The translations under genes were made by a program, and so were the position numbers. From Paenibacillus methanolicus (GTDB lineage Bacteria > Bacillota > Bacilli > Paenibacillales > Paenibacillaceae), in the NCBI RefSeq assembly GCF_008124765.1, contig NZ_VNHS01000002.1:62001-126000 (forward strand): 64,000 nucleotides of DNA, in the 5' to 3' direction. This document shows positions 9,398 to 18,319 of this stretch, in pieces. How positions within the stretch are numbered: the stretch's first letter is position 1; the number at the start of each line of letters is the position of its first letter. The notes under the pieces are model-generated. The model was not told the DNA's origin. It did not search any database and saw nothing but the letters and a program-made list of their open reading frames with translations.

Positions 9398-10933
9398 TCA
9401 TGGTTGAAACGGCTCATATTCGAACCAATCAAAGCTTGCCGGTGAACCTTGCCCCGTTTCGCAGACCGCGTACATCGCAATGATGATGCCCGTAAATCCG
9501 CCCGCTACCTCTGTTGAGAGCAGATGCGATTCTCCGGATCCCACTTCAAGAACATCGGATGGATGCTGCTGAAGCTTGAAGTGAAACCATTCCGGCTGCG
9601 CCTCAATCTGAAGAACGACAGGCCCCTTTAAGCATTCCAGCATGCTCTCCGATCTCAAAGATCCTACCGTTCGCCGGAATACGATCACTTTCCGCCCTTC
9701 TTTGCGCGTTACGGCCAGATCGTAATGATAGTTTTCGTTCATAAACACGGTAAGTCCGGCTTCCTCGCCATCTTGCTGCGGTTCGAAATTCAGCAAGGTG
9801 GCAATGTGGCTTGACCAGTGACGCAGCCGACGGCCTACAAAGGCGGGAGCGCCGACATCGTCTAGAGACGCCTCGTTTCCGCGCAATACAAGATTCCCCG
9901 GCGATTCGCTGAGCGACCAGCATAACGGATTCGGATTCCGTAGGAACACCCAATCGAAGCCTAAGGTTGCATCATCAAAATCATCTCGGGTTGAGTGCGT
10001 CTGCCACCGGACCTCCGTCAACCGCGGAGCGTCCATGACGCTCTCGACGCTTCCCCCATTACCGATGATTGGCCAGCCGTCGGGCGTCCATGACACGGGC
10101 GCCAGAAACGTCTCTCTGCCCAAATGATGCCGGTAGGGATAGGAGACAGGTCTGACACCCAAGAAAACCGCCCACCAGCTGCCGTCATGCGCTTGTACCA
10201 AATCTGCATGCCCGGTTGCCTGTATGCTGCTCTTCCGGCTTCGGTGAGAAAGAATCGGATTATGGGGGCATGGTTCGTAAGGTCCATATGGAGCTTCGCT
10301 TCTCGCTATCGTCGCCATATGACCGTATTCCGTCCCGCCTTCGGCAATCATCAAATAATAAAGTCCGTTGATCTTGTAAAGATGAGGCGCTTCCGCATGC
10401 GCTCCGCCCGTTCCCCTCCAGATCAGACGACTTACTGTCAGCATTGTCCCGGTCGCTATGTCAATCTCGCATTGATATATGCCGTAGCCTTCATTGCCGG
10501 AATAAGTGGATTGAAAGTATACGCTGCCATCTTCATCGAATAAAAGAGAGGGATCGATGCCACCCTGCGCGACAGGTATCATCTCGGACCAAGGACCTTC
10601 CGGCTGTTGGCTGCGAACATAGAAGTTGCCGACCCCGCTCACATTCGTCGTAACCATATAGAACCAGCCATCGTGATAGCGGATCGTCGGGGCGTAAATC
10701 CCTCCCGATAACCAGGCGTTGGCCAGCGGCAATTGCTGCTCGGTCGTGAGACAATGTCCGATCTGGCGCCAATTGACAAGATCCTTGCTATGAAATATAG
10801 GAACGCCAGGAAAATAAGCAAAAGTGCTTGTCACCAAATAATAATCATCTCCGACACGGCAGATGCTCGGGTCGGGATAAAAGCCTGGTATGACCGGATT
10901 GCTATACGTCGCGGTGCTGCACGTCGTCTCCAT
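9398..10933 (-). CDS. GH43 beta-xylosidase/alpha-arabinofuranosidase
   Basis: A 511-aa cytoplasmic GH43 enzyme. The five-bladed propeller carries the expected triad: D21 in PGFYPDPS (base), an aspartate in GGIDPSLLF near 130 (pKa modulator) and a glutamate in GGAHAEAPHLY near 190 (acid). The C-terminal 190 residues form the usual beta-sandwich (SFDWFEYEP at the end). The open frame extends upstream to 11,041, but the ATG at 10,933 is preferred: it has TAGGAG upstream, starts where homology starts, and leaves the operator and -10 (10,988-11,041) outside the gene. Likely role: cleaving xylose or arabinose from imported oligosaccharides; the exact glycosidic specificity is open. Confidence 0.9.
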   Translation of the reverse strand: METTCSTATYSNPVIPGFYPDPSICRVGDDYYLVTSTFAYFPGVPIFHSKDLVNWRQIGHCLTTEQQLPLANAWLSGGIYAPTIRYHDGWFYMVTTNVSGVGNFYVRSQQPEGPWSEMIPVAQGGIDPSLLFDEDGSVYFQSTYSGNEGYGIYQCEIDIATGTMLTVSRLIWRGTGGAHAEAPHLYKINGLYYLMIAEGGTEYGHMATIARSEAPYGPYEPCPHNPILSHRSRKSSIQATGHADLVQAHDGSWWAVFLGVRPVSYPYRHHLGRETFLAPVSWTPDGWPIIGNGGSVESVMDAPRLTEVRWQTHSTRDDFDDATLGFDWVFLRNPNPLCWSLSESPGNLVLRGNEASLDDVGAPAFVGRRLRHWSSHIATLLNFEPQQDGEEAGLTVFMNENYHYDLAVTRKEGRKVIVFRRTVGSLRSESMLECLKGPVVLQIEAQPEWFHFKLQQHPSDVLEVGSGESHLLSTEVAGGFTGIIIAMYAVCETGQGSPASFDWFEYEPFQP

Positions 10934-10987
10934 GTTACAACTCCTAATCACTCTAAAGTTTGATAGTACCCAAACCCATCCATTCGG

Positions 10988-11041
10988 ATTATAAAACAAG
11001 GCATAAGCTTGCACCTTGATTTTCAGGTCATCGAATAGCAT
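10988..11041 (-). promoter_or_regulatory. Shared operator plus -10 box of GH43 gene
   Basis: Minus strand: ATGCTATTCGATGACC from 11,041, then GAAAATCA, GGTGCAAGC and TATAAT at 10,993-10,988. ATG to -10 is 48 nt and GGT to -10 is 22 nt, as for GH2. GATGACCTGAAAATCA is nearly the same as at the GH2 site. Confidence 0.65.
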
Positions 11042-11074
11042 GATTTGGCCATTTGTATGTCAGGCTCTAATCAG

Positions 11075-11125
11075 CAAAAAAAGGATTGCCCAAGACCAGT
11101 AAACCAGTCAAAGGCAAACCTTTCT
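11075..11125 (-). terminator. Orphan terminator, near copy of the one after the 16,533 gene
   Basis: Minus strand AAAGG-TTGCC, inner GACTGG-TT-ACTGGTC and GGCAATCC followed by a T run. Over about 50 nt it equals the terminator at 16,443-16,491 except for one or two bases. No gene ends directly before it, so it is probably a leftover of a duplication, although it can still stop transcription ahead of the GH43 promoter. Confidence 0.75.
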
Positions 11126-11283
11126 GAGTATGCTGGTCAAAAGGTTGGTTCGTAGGGACCTTTGGCAATTTCCGTATTAAGCAAGCCTTCGCCAGATGAG
11201 CCTCGCCGGCTCCCGCTTGCCTCATAATCACCGTTACTTTGCCATTTTGTCGTACGCATTCTAGTAAATTCCACTAGGCTGAC
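11126..11283 (-). other. Intergenic stretch with a 40-codon open frame of unknown origin
   Basis: Between two terminators the minus strand has a frame from ATG 11,259 to TGA 11,137 (begins MRTTKWQSNGDYEASG, ends GPYEPTF). No ribosome site is evident, and it lies directly behind the GH5 terminator, so expression is doubtful. I do not recognise it; it may be the tail of a lost gene or mobile element. Confidence 0.25.
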
Positions 11284-11322
11284 AAAAAAGAAACCACCTG
11301 CAAAGCTTAAGCTTGAAGGTGG
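11284..11322 (-). terminator. Terminator after GH5-ricin gene
   Basis: Minus strand AACCACCT ... AGCTTAAGCT ... AGGTGGTT followed by TCTTTTTT, about 85 bp after the stop codon of the secreted GH5 gene. Confidence 0.85.
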
Positions 11323-11408
11323 TTGGACTCGTTATAGAGGGCAGTGAGCCTCGCTGATAGCTGAAAGATAACAAGTATTCCGTTGTTTTGCGTTTCCTTA
11401 GGTTTTAT

Positions 11409-13076
11409 TTAATGAATCGGAACCAACTGCCATTGCTGATTAAAGTTATACGGATTGCCTAATGACCATTGACCAACTGTTGCGCTATCATTAGTAGACC
11501 AACCGAATACTTCCAGATACTTGCCGCTTGCAACATTTTTAAATTCGAAATAACCACCGCCTACATCAATCATCTGCCACTGTTGATTATAGCCGCCAAG
11601 ACCAGAATGTGCCCATTGTTGAGCTGCAGCTCCGTCAGAAGAAGACCAACCCCCGATTTCCAGCACCTTGCCGCTATTACGATTGATGAGTTGATAATTG
11701 TTAAGTCCGACATGAAGCAATTCCCATTGCTGATTGTAGCCGCCAGTATACGCATACTGATTTACAGCAGCGCCATCGGCAGTTGAGTAGCCATTTACAT
11801 CCAGAGCCTTGCCGCTATGGCGGTTGACGATCCTATAATAATTACCTATTCCGCTCATAATGGCATCGATGATTCCTTGCTGTGTTATTGTAAGGTTGTG
11901 TCTGTTAATCAAACTAAAATTGGATCCATTATCCCACCATACAGGAACTAAGCTATACTTCTTCGCTGTTGAGACGACTGCTTTTGTCCAAATGGCACGA
12001 TAGGTATTGTTGGACGAGTCATAAGCCGACTTATCGATTGCACCGTATTCTCCGACGACTACAGCATAACCTTGTTTAACGAACTTATCGTACATGGATT
12101 TGAATTGCGACTCCAAGTGGGCTTCCTGTCCCCCGGAGTCTTTTTTGGCAGGGTCGGCTGTTGCTCCCCATTGGGTAGCGCCTCCGTTTTCTACTAGGCA
12201 GAAGGTGTAAGGATCGTAATAATGGACGGAAATCATGATTCTCTTTTCGGAGCTAGGAACTGTACTTGATCTGTTATAGTCTGTCGGAAGCGCAAAGCCA
12301 GTATAACCATTGTTGCCTGCCGTGTAATCAATGTTCGTATTCCATCCTGGAATCAACAGCCATCTTGCCGCATTGTTTCCGCCGGTCAGTCTCACGGTGT
12401 CCACAAAGATTTGATTCAATGTATTAATGTTTGAATAGATCGTGAGGTCAGGCTGTACCCCGCCATATGTCACCCCATCGAATACTTCGTTCATCGATTC
12501 GAAGATCAAATGCTCGTTATAATCGACGAATGTCTGGGCAATTTGCTGCCAAACCTTTTTAAATTTGTCTCGAATCGTATTTTGATCGCTTGCATTCGGC
12601 AACAACCAATTATCTGACGGGGTATTGGGGGTAGTAGAGTGAGCGCCATCATGGTGAATATTGAGAATGACAAACAGGCCCTCGCTGTAAGCATAATCGA
12701 CAACTTCTTTCACTCTGGCCAGATACGCAGCATCAATGGCGTAATTCGGAGCAGAACCGATTTTTTTCATATACGTAACCGGGATCCGAATGGATTTAAA
12801 CCCTGCTGCTTTTACCTTTTGAATTAACGCTTTTGTGATAACTGGATTACCCCATGCTGTTTCGCTAGGAACACCATTAATATTAGCATCTAATGCGTTT
12901 CCTAGATTCCATCCTGCACCCATAGCCGAAGTCATTTGAGCGGCGTTATATGGCGTGAAATCCCATGTCATAGTAGCCGCCGATACTGCGGAACCCAGGC
13001 TTGCAAAAACGGTTGTAAACATAAAAACCAATGCGATCATGAATAACTTGAAAGATTTGAACGTAAATTTGAACAT
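11409..13076 (-). CDS. Secreted GH5 endoglucanase with ricin-type lectin module
   Basis: A 555-aa secreted enzyme. Residues 1-33 are a signal peptide (FMIALVFMFTTVFA...AVSA). Residues about 38-385 form a GH5 barrel (GAGWNLGNALDA, RIPVTYMKK, NIHHDG, FESMNEVFDG with acid/base E, VVVGEYGAID with nucleophile E), close to GH5_4 enzymes acting on beta-1,4-glucan or xyloglucan. Residues about 395-555 are a ricin-type beta-trefoil (CBM13-like) with three NQQW motifs, likely a carbohydrate-binding module. The frame opens upstream at 13,133, but the ATG at 13,076 is chosen: GAGGGAGC lies 8 nt before it and the signal peptide starts there. The gene is monocistronic, with an operator and cre site upstream and a terminator downstream. 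Confidence 0.93.
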   Translation of the reverse strand: MFKFTFKSFKLFMIALVFMFTTVFASLGSAVSAATMTWDFTPYNAAQMTSAMGAGWNLGNALDANINGVPSETAWGNPVITKALIQKVKAAGFKSIRIPVTYMKKIGSAPNYAIDAAYLARVKEVVDYAYSEGLFVILNIHHDGAHSTTPNTPSDNWLLPNASDQNTIRDKFKKVWQQIAQTFVDYNEHLIFESMNEVFDGVTYGGVQPDLTIYSNINTLNQIFVDTVRLTGGNNAARWLLIPGWNTNIDYTAGNNGYTGFALPTDYNRSSTVPSSEKRIMISVHYYDPYTFCLVENGGATQWGATADPAKKDSGGQEAHLESQFKSMYDKFVKQGYAVVVGEYGAIDKSAYDSSNNTYRAIWTKAVVSTAKKYSLVPVWWDNGSNFSLINRHNLTITQQGIIDAIMSGIGNYYRIVNRHSGKALDVNGYSTADGAAVNQYAYTGGYNQQWELLHVGLNNYQLINRNSGKVLEIGGWSSSDGAAAQQWAHSGLGGYNQQWQMIDVGGGYFEFKNVASGKYLEVFGWSTNDSATVGQWSLGNPYNFNQQWQLVPIH

Positions 13077-13173
13077 CAAATAGCTCCCTCTTCTCTGAAT
13101 ATAGTTGGAAAAGAATAATATCTCGCTAATCACCTCCTAATTCGCTTCAACAGAACGCTTCTCATAATCGCTT

Positions 13174-13187
13174 AGTAAGCGCTTTCA
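13174..13187. promoter_or_regulatory. cre-like site before GH5-ricin gene
   Basis: AGTAAGCGCTTTCA matches the cre core AAGCGNTTNCA and deviates from TGNAANCGNTNNCA only at the first base. It is about 16-29 nt downstream of the -10 at 13,203-13,208. Confidence 0.5.
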
Positions 13188-13202
13188 GTTCGTTGTGTTT
13201 TG

Positions 13203-13257
13203 ATTATATTCGAGATCAGTTAGAACCCACCTTTATTATCTAGCCATCGATTAGCAT
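13203..13257 (-). promoter_or_regulatory. Shared operator plus -10 box of GH5-ricin gene
   Basis: Minus strand: ATGCTAATCGATGGCTAG from 13,257, then AATAAA, GGTGGG and TATAAT at 13,208-13,203; ATG to -10 is 49 nt and GGT to -10 is 23 nt. Confidence 0.6.
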
Positions 13258-13290
13258 AGTATAGACTTTTTTCGCCGGGTGTTGCTCATT

Positions 13291-13340
13291 ACAAAGAAAT
13301 GAGGCGCCCCGGTATATGTCAAATAAATATCCGGAGCACC
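13291..13340 (-). terminator. Probable terminator after GH3 gene
   Basis: Minus strand GGTGCTCCGG pairs (with G-T pairs) with CCGGGGCGCC across an 18-nt loop, followed by a moderately T-rich tail. It lies about 60 bp after the GH3 stop. Confidence 0.6.
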
Positions 13341-13401
13341 CTTATTAACTTAACTGGAATATCTCGTTTACATGCATCTGCAAAAGTATAGCGGAATTTA
13401 T

Positions 13402-16323
13402 TTATGCTTTGTCGGCCAACATCCGGAACCAAGAGAGAGAGACGGGACCATCCAAGATTACGTACACGTCGCGCCTGCCGGAGACGCCTGTCAGCCCGCA
13501 AGTGAGGCTCCGCCAGTCACGTTCCCCGCCAGCTGGAATCTTGCACTTACCCGCAATCGGACCATCCAGTCCATCCAAGCGAAATTCAACCTCGGCATCC
13601 TCAGTAGCGGTGGCCCGCAGCTCGATCGCGGAGATCCGTGCACCGAGTTCCGCATCATGGAATGCAAGCCAGCCCTTATTGCCATTTACGATTACTGCGC
13701 TTCCGCCTTCAAGGCATTCACCTAGATGAATGCCTTGATACGCATCGTAGTTTGCGGCCCGAGTCCCCTTCGTAAGGTCACGCGGCGGAATTGTCTCCCC
13801 GACGACTGTAAGGCAGCCTTCAAGCCGCAAATCGGCGGAGGAAGCGCCGAGCATGACCGAGTACGTTCCGCTTTCTAGGCAGAATCGGTCGCGCGTAACA
13901 TCCCAGATGGTCAGCGATTCGAGCTTCAGTTGGAACGTCACCTCCGCAGACTCTCCCGGAGCCAAGGCGATACGTTTGAAGTCCGCTAGCTGAAGGCGCG
14001 GGCGCTTGACCCGGGATTTGTCTGCACGAAGATAAAGCTGTACGACCTCTTCACCCTCGCAATCGCTTATGTTCGTCACACGGCAGGAAACCTGGACTGC
14101 CGTGTCTGTCCCTGCTGCAGCGCTGTTCGGCGACAACTGCAAGGCCTCGTAACGGAAGTCGCTGTACGAAAGGCCGTGTCCGAACGGATACAGCGGTTCG
14201 CCTTCGAAATATTGATACGTTCTGCAGCCACGGATGATGTCGTAGTCCATGAATGGCGGAAGCTGATCAACGGACTTGTACCACGTCATGTTCAATCGAC
14301 CTGCGGGATTAACATCGCCGAACAGCACGGCCGCAACAGCACGGCCGAGTTCCTGACCCGCATGGGACGTGTAGATAATCGCTTTCGCCTTCTCCTGTAA
14401 AGCGTTCAAGGCGAACGGGTAGCTGCCGACGACCACTATAATCGTGTTCGGGTTCTCCTCTATTACAGCAAGCGCCAGCTTTTCCTGCGATTCCGCCAGC
14501 GTGATGTCGGGCCGATCCATCGTCTCCTTGCCGTTGATCAGTGGATGATTCCCGACAAACACGATTGCCGCGTCGGCTCCGCGAGCCGATGCGACAGCGG
14601 CGTCCAAGCCGCTCGACACGCATTCAATCTCGAACGTGTCGGCTTGCGTTCCAACAACCGAACTGCCCACCTCCGCTGCTCCTCCGACGTTAATATCGTT
14701 CGACATCTCTACCTCTTGACCGTCACCTACGAGCAGTACACCTGTCTCATCATCAACCGTTACAGGTGTTCCGTTCCAGGTCGAGACGGTAACTAGCGAA
14801 CCGTCCTGGTCTACAGGTCGTATCTGGAATACTTCCTTCGTAAACCATTCCCAAATCCGATGAGCCGACGCTTGCAAATTCTTGTCGTCCGTTGTCACGA
14901 AGAGGCTATTGCGCAGTGCAATTAATGTATGGCTGCCCCAGCCCCAGTCCGATATTTCAAAAATGTCGCCTTCTTCGGGCCTCTCCGCGCAAGCAGCGAG
15001 AGACGACTTTGAATCTTCGCCGAGCCGGACATACCGTCCGCTAGATTTAGCCTTAATGCGCACGCGATCGGTGCCGGCGGTGTATGACGTTACGGCGTCA
15101 TTCCCCTCCGCTGCCAGCCTCTCGCGGATTCCCTGCAGCGGGGTAACCGCATATGGCAATGACCCGCTATACCAGTCTTGATAAACAACATCGGCAAACG
15201 GGCCGATGACGGCAACCTTGCTCAGTTTGTCTGCCTGCAACGGCAGCGTCTTCCCGTCGTTCTTGAGCAGCACGACAGCTTTTTGCGAAGCCTCCCTCGC
15301 GAGCTTAGCGTGCTCTGGATGGAGGATCGCCGACTCGTCGATCGCGGCATAGGGATTACGTTCCGACGGGTCGAACTCCCCGAGCCGAAAACGAACGCGA
15401 AACGTGTTCCGCAGAGCGGTATCCAAGTCATTTTCTGTCAATAGCCCGTCCTTTAACGCTTCGCGGATCGCCTCCGTCACTACTGCTGCATCGTCCGTAA
15501 TACTGTCGATTCCGCCTTCCCGGATCGACCGGGCCACCGCTTCCTTCAGCGTCTCTACGTAGCGATGATCCCGCATCGTGCCTGTTACGTCGAAAGCATC
15601 GCTCACGACAAAGCCGTTCATTCCCCATTCGCCCTTAACGATGTCTATCACGAGCTCGCTGAGATTGGCCGGCACGCCGTTGACCGCATTGTAGGCCGTC
15701 ATCATCGACTGGGCTCCGCCTTCTTTGAACGTGATCTCGAATACCTTCAGGTAATATTCGCGCAGGTTGCGTGGATCGAGGCTGACAGATGTATCGCCTC
15801 TTCCTGCCTCATTATTGTTACCAATAAAATGCTTCAGCGTTGCAACGGCTTTCAAGTAAAAAGGATGATCCCCCTGAATGCCTTGCGTGAGTGCAGCGGC
15901 TAGTTTGCCGGCCAGAACCGGATCCTCGCCATACGCTTCTTCCGTCCGCCCCCACCGAGGGTCCCGCTCCAAATCAACCGTTGGCGCCCACAGCGTCAAG
16001 CCGTTAAAATTCGGATTCTGCTTGTAAAAGCCGCGAGCTTCGTCCCCCATCGCGCTGCCGATTCTCTTTAGTAACTCGCTATCCCATGTACAAGCGAGAC
16101 CGATCGGCTGAGGATAACTGGTCGCTTCCCCGAGCCAAGCCATGCCGTGTGCCGCCTCCGTGCCATGCTTGTACGCCTGTATGCCCAGACGCTCTATTGC
16201 GATCTGGTACTGCGGCATAAGCTCAATTTTCTCATCCAGTGTCAGTTGGGCAATCAAGTCGTTCACACGGTCCTCGAGAGGCGCATTGAAATCCCAATAA
16301 AGGTCATTCTTTTCGATTGTCAT
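13402..16323 (-). CDS. GH3 beta-glucosidase/beta-xylosidase with inserted and C-terminal beta domains
   Basis: A 973-aa cytoplasmic GH3 enzyme, larger than the usual 700-850 aa. The N-terminal barrel shows KHFIGNN and FVVSDAFDVTG, with the nucleophile aspartate near 242. The alpha/beta sandwich domain (about 350-700) is interrupted at about 425-560 by a beta-rich insert (RIKAKSSGRYVRLGEDS, VTTDDKNLQA) that resembles a fascin/trefoil-like or PA14-position insert. An FN3-like domain follows (FGHGLSYSDF to about 850), and the last 120 residues (AYQGIHLGECLEGG to end) look like a CBM6-type jelly roll. The substrate, beta-glucosides or beta-xylosides of imported oligosaccharides, is not settled. 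Ribosome site AGGAGAG precedes the ATG. It stands alone between two terminators. Confidence 0.9.
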   Translation of the reverse strand: MTIEKNDLYWDFNAPLEDRVNDLIAQLTLDEKIELMPQYQIAIERLGIQAYKHGTEAAHGMAWLGEATSYPQPIGLACTWDSELLKRIGSAMGDEARGFYKQNPNFNGLTLWAPTVDLERDPRWGRTEEAYGEDPVLAGKLAAALTQGIQGDHPFYLKAVATLKHFIGNNNEAGRGDTSVSLDPRNLREYYLKVFEITFKEGGAQSMMTAYNAVNGVPANLSELVIDIVKGEWGMNGFVVSDAFDVTGTMRDHRYVETLKEAVARSIREGGIDSITDDAAVVTEAIREALKDGLLTENDLDTALRNTFRVRFRLGEFDPSERNPYAAIDESAILHPEHAKLAREASQKAVVLLKNDGKTLPLQADKLSKVAVIGPFADVVYQDWYSGSLPYAVTPLQGIRERLAAEGNDAVTSYTAGTDRVRIKAKSSGRYVRLGEDSKSSLAACAERPEEGDIFEISDWGWGSHTLIALRNSLFVTTDDKNLQASAHRIWEWFTKEVFQIRPVDQDGSLVTVSTWNGTPVTVDDETGVLLVGDGQEVEMSNDINVGGAAEVGSSVVGTQADTFEIECVSSGLDAAVASARGADAAIVFVGNHPLINGKETMDRPDITLAESQEKLALAVIEENPNTIIVVVGSYPFALNALQEKAKAIIYTSHAGQELGRAVAAVLFGDVNPAGRLNMTWYKSVDQLPPFMDYDIIRGCRTYQYFEGEPLYPFGHGLSYSDFRYEALQLSPNSAAAGTDTAVQVSCRVTNISDCEGEEVVQLYLRADKSRVKRPRLQLADFKRIALAPGESAEVTFQLKLESLTIWDVTRDRFCLESGTYSVMLGASSADLRLEGCLTVVGETIPPRDLTKGTRAANYDAYQGIHLGECLEGGSAVIVNGNKGWLAFHDAELGARISAIELRATATEDAEVEFRLDGLDGPIAGKCKIPAGGERDWRSLTCGLTGVSGRRDVYVILDGPVSLSWFRMLADKA

Positions 16324-16356
16324 TTTCTCACTCTCCTAGTTACTCATTCTTCTAGC

Positions 16357-16411
16357 ATTCTAGTTCAAAAATGACATGCAAACCTCGATTTTTTGGTCTT
16401 TTTACTAGCAT
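16357..16411 (-). promoter_or_regulatory. Shared operator plus -10 box of GH3 gene
   Basis: Minus strand: ATGCTAGTAAAAAGACC from 16,411, AAAAAATCGA, GGTTTGCATG and TAGAAT at 16,362-16,357; ATG to -10 is 49 nt and GGT to -10 is 22 nt. GGTTTGCAT recurs at the 41,156-41,210 site. Confidence 0.65.
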
Positions 16412-16442
16412 AAAATAGACATTCCCGGCGAACCTTGCCAGT

Positions 16443-16491
16443 AAAAAAAGGATTGCCCAAGACCAGTAAACCAGTCAAAGGCAATCCTTTC
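16443..16491 (-). terminator. Terminator after binding-protein gene
   Basis: Minus strand AAAGGATTGCC ... GGGCAATCCTTTTTTT with an inner GACTGGT/ACTGGTC pair, about 40 bp after the stop at 16,533. A near copy stands alone at 11,075-11,125. Confidence 0.9.
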
Positions 16492-16532
16492 TCATAAACA
16501 AACACTTCAATGGGAGCTGATCCGCCTTGCTC

Positions 16533-18248
16533 TTATTTCGACCAAAGCTCAACGCGGGCCTTAACCATCTTGGTAAATTCTTCATTCATTTTCGCAACGC
16601 CTGCGTCTTCCAGGTCCTTCAGGAACTGATCATAGATCTTATCGAAATCTTCCGGCTTCGCCAAAATCGCTTCCGGTATGCGTTTCTTCATAATATCCTG
16701 CGTTTTCTGGAAAATAACGTTCTCCTTGGAGCCCGTCTCGAACTGAAGCGTCCATGCCGCGCCGTATTTGCGTTCAGGAAACGCATCATCGGAAGGCCAC
16801 AGATCTTTGTAAGTCGTTGCGCCGTAAGCCGCCAGCGTCTTTTTGTCTTCTTCCGAGTAAGCGGTTTGGATCTGCTCAGGGAATGTCGTCGTGTAGTAGT
16901 TTCCGGACGGATCCTTCACGCCGTCGCCGTAACGGGCGGATAGGTTGTAGTTGCCGATACCCGTTGTTTTCACAAATGTGTTGTTATCGTTTGTTTTCTG
17001 CTCTTGCACATCGGCAGGAATGACGCGTTTGCCGTCTACCACATTGTAATGCTTGCCTTCAATACCCCAGTTTAAAAGCACTTGGCCCTCATCGGAAGCA
17101 AGGTAGTCCAGGAATTTGATCAAACGAACCGGATCTTGAGCATCTTTCGTAATACCGATTCCGAGGGCTGGAAGGTAACCAGTACTTGCGAAGGTATGAT
17201 CCTGGTAAGTTTCGTTCAAGGTTACAGGGAAACGAGCGTATGTCGAAGCGAATTTGCCTTCCGCTTTCAAAGCGCTCTCGGCTTGGCCGTAATCCCATTG
17301 TTGGTCGATAAGACCCAGAACGCGGCCGGAAGCGATTTTTGCTTTGTATTGATCGTATTTTTGAACGAAGCTTTCCGGGTCAAGCAAGCCGATATCGTTC
17401 ATATGGTTCAGCCAACGGAAGTATTCTCTTTCTTCAGGACGCTGGTAGTGCATGATTGCTTCATAAGTATCTTGGTTAATGAAGAACTCGCCATCGTCCG
17501 GAGCGCCGGTTGCAAGGAACGCCGGGTTTGTTACTGAAATCAGAATTTGCCATTCCCCGCCGTTAAGAGACAAACCGATATTCGGTTGGCCGTCTGCCGT
17601 TTTCGGGTTTTTCTCCATATAGGCTTTGATTGCCGCTTCATAATCTTGAACGGTTTTGATTTTCGGGTAGCCGGCTGCTTTAAGCACTTGGTGTTGCAAT
17701 TGGAAACCGCTGCCTGAATCAAAGTACGTATGATCAACGCCGGTCAGCGAAAGCGTATAAATCCCGTCATCATCCTTGCTCCAACGAAGACGGTTATAAT
17801 ATTCGCCGTAAACCTTTTTAATGTTAGGAGCATGCTCTTCGATCAAAGGACGAAGGTCGATCATAGCGCCTGCATCAACCATTTTGTTTGTGCTGCTACC
17901 CGGAACAACCAGATCCGGATACTCATCGCTTGCTATCATAAGTGCGAACGCGTCATCGCTGGAACCGCCGACAGGGAATTCCGGTTTAATTGTAATGCCT
18001 GTTTTTTCTTTAATAAATTTGCCGATATCGGATTGCATGTCATCCCAGTTCGGGTTGTTACCGGTTGCCATGCGAATCGTAATGGGCTCAGCTGCCGGCT
18101 CATTTGTTGCATTTGTTGCATTTGTTGCATTTGTTTCTGGCGTCGCAGTGTTGTTACCGCCTTCATTATTCGAATTGCCGCATGCCGTGACGAATACGAA
18201 TACGAGCGCCAACATCAAGCTAAGAGCCAGTTGCATCTTTCTTTTCAT
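16533..18248 (-). CDS. Sugar ABC transporter solute-binding lipoprotein
   Basis: A 571-aa extracellular lipoprotein of the LplA-like family. Residues 1-25 are a lipoprotein signal (ALVFVFVTAC lipobox), followed by an N/T-rich linker with repeated NAT units, and then a type I sugar-binding fold (NPNWDDMQSDIGKFI, GSGFQLQHQVLKAAGYPKI, GRVLGLIDQQWDYG, IKFLDYLASDEGQVL). It captures oligosaccharides for the permease pair encoded just before it. The ATG at 18,248, with GGGGAGG upstream, is preferred over the longer frame to 18,317 because the signal peptide begins there. It is the last gene of the operon. It is a close paralogue of the 22,079 protein, sharing most motifs. The imported sugar cannot be read from sequence. 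Confidence 0.92.
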   Translation of the reverse strand: MKRKMQLALSLMLALVFVFVTACGNSNNEGGNNTATPETNATNATNATNEPAAEPITIRMATGNNPNWDDMQSDIGKFIKEKTGITIKPEFPVGGSSDDAFALMIASDEYPDLVVPGSSTNKMVDAGAMIDLRPLIEEHAPNIKKVYGEYYNRLRWSKDDDGIYTLSLTGVDHTYFDSGSGFQLQHQVLKAAGYPKIKTVQDYEAAIKAYMEKNPKTADGQPNIGLSLNGGEWQILISVTNPAFLATGAPDDGEFFINQDTYEAIMHYQRPEEREYFRWLNHMNDIGLLDPESFVQKYDQYKAKIASGRVLGLIDQQWDYGQAESALKAEGKFASTYARFPVTLNETYQDHTFASTGYLPALGIGITKDAQDPVRLIKFLDYLASDEGQVLLNWGIEGKHYNVVDGKRVIPADVQEQKTNDNNTFVKTTGIGNYNLSARYGDGVKDPSGNYYTTTFPEQIQTAYSEEDKKTLAAYGATTYKDLWPSDDAFPERKYGAAWTLQFETGSKENVIFQKTQDIMKKRIPEAILAKPEDFDKIYDQFLKDLEDAGVAKMNEEFTKMVKARVELWSK

Positions 18249-18319
18249 TTCGTTCAAGCCTCCCCTTTTTTCATGTGCATGATTTGCATGTATATAACAG
18301 GAACCTGCTATAACCAAAA

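Noticed and set aside
10934..11041. N-terminal extension of GH43 to 11,041
   Set aside because: The extra 36 codons overlap the operator and -10 box, lie before any family similarity, and have no ribosome site; the ATG at 10,933 has one.
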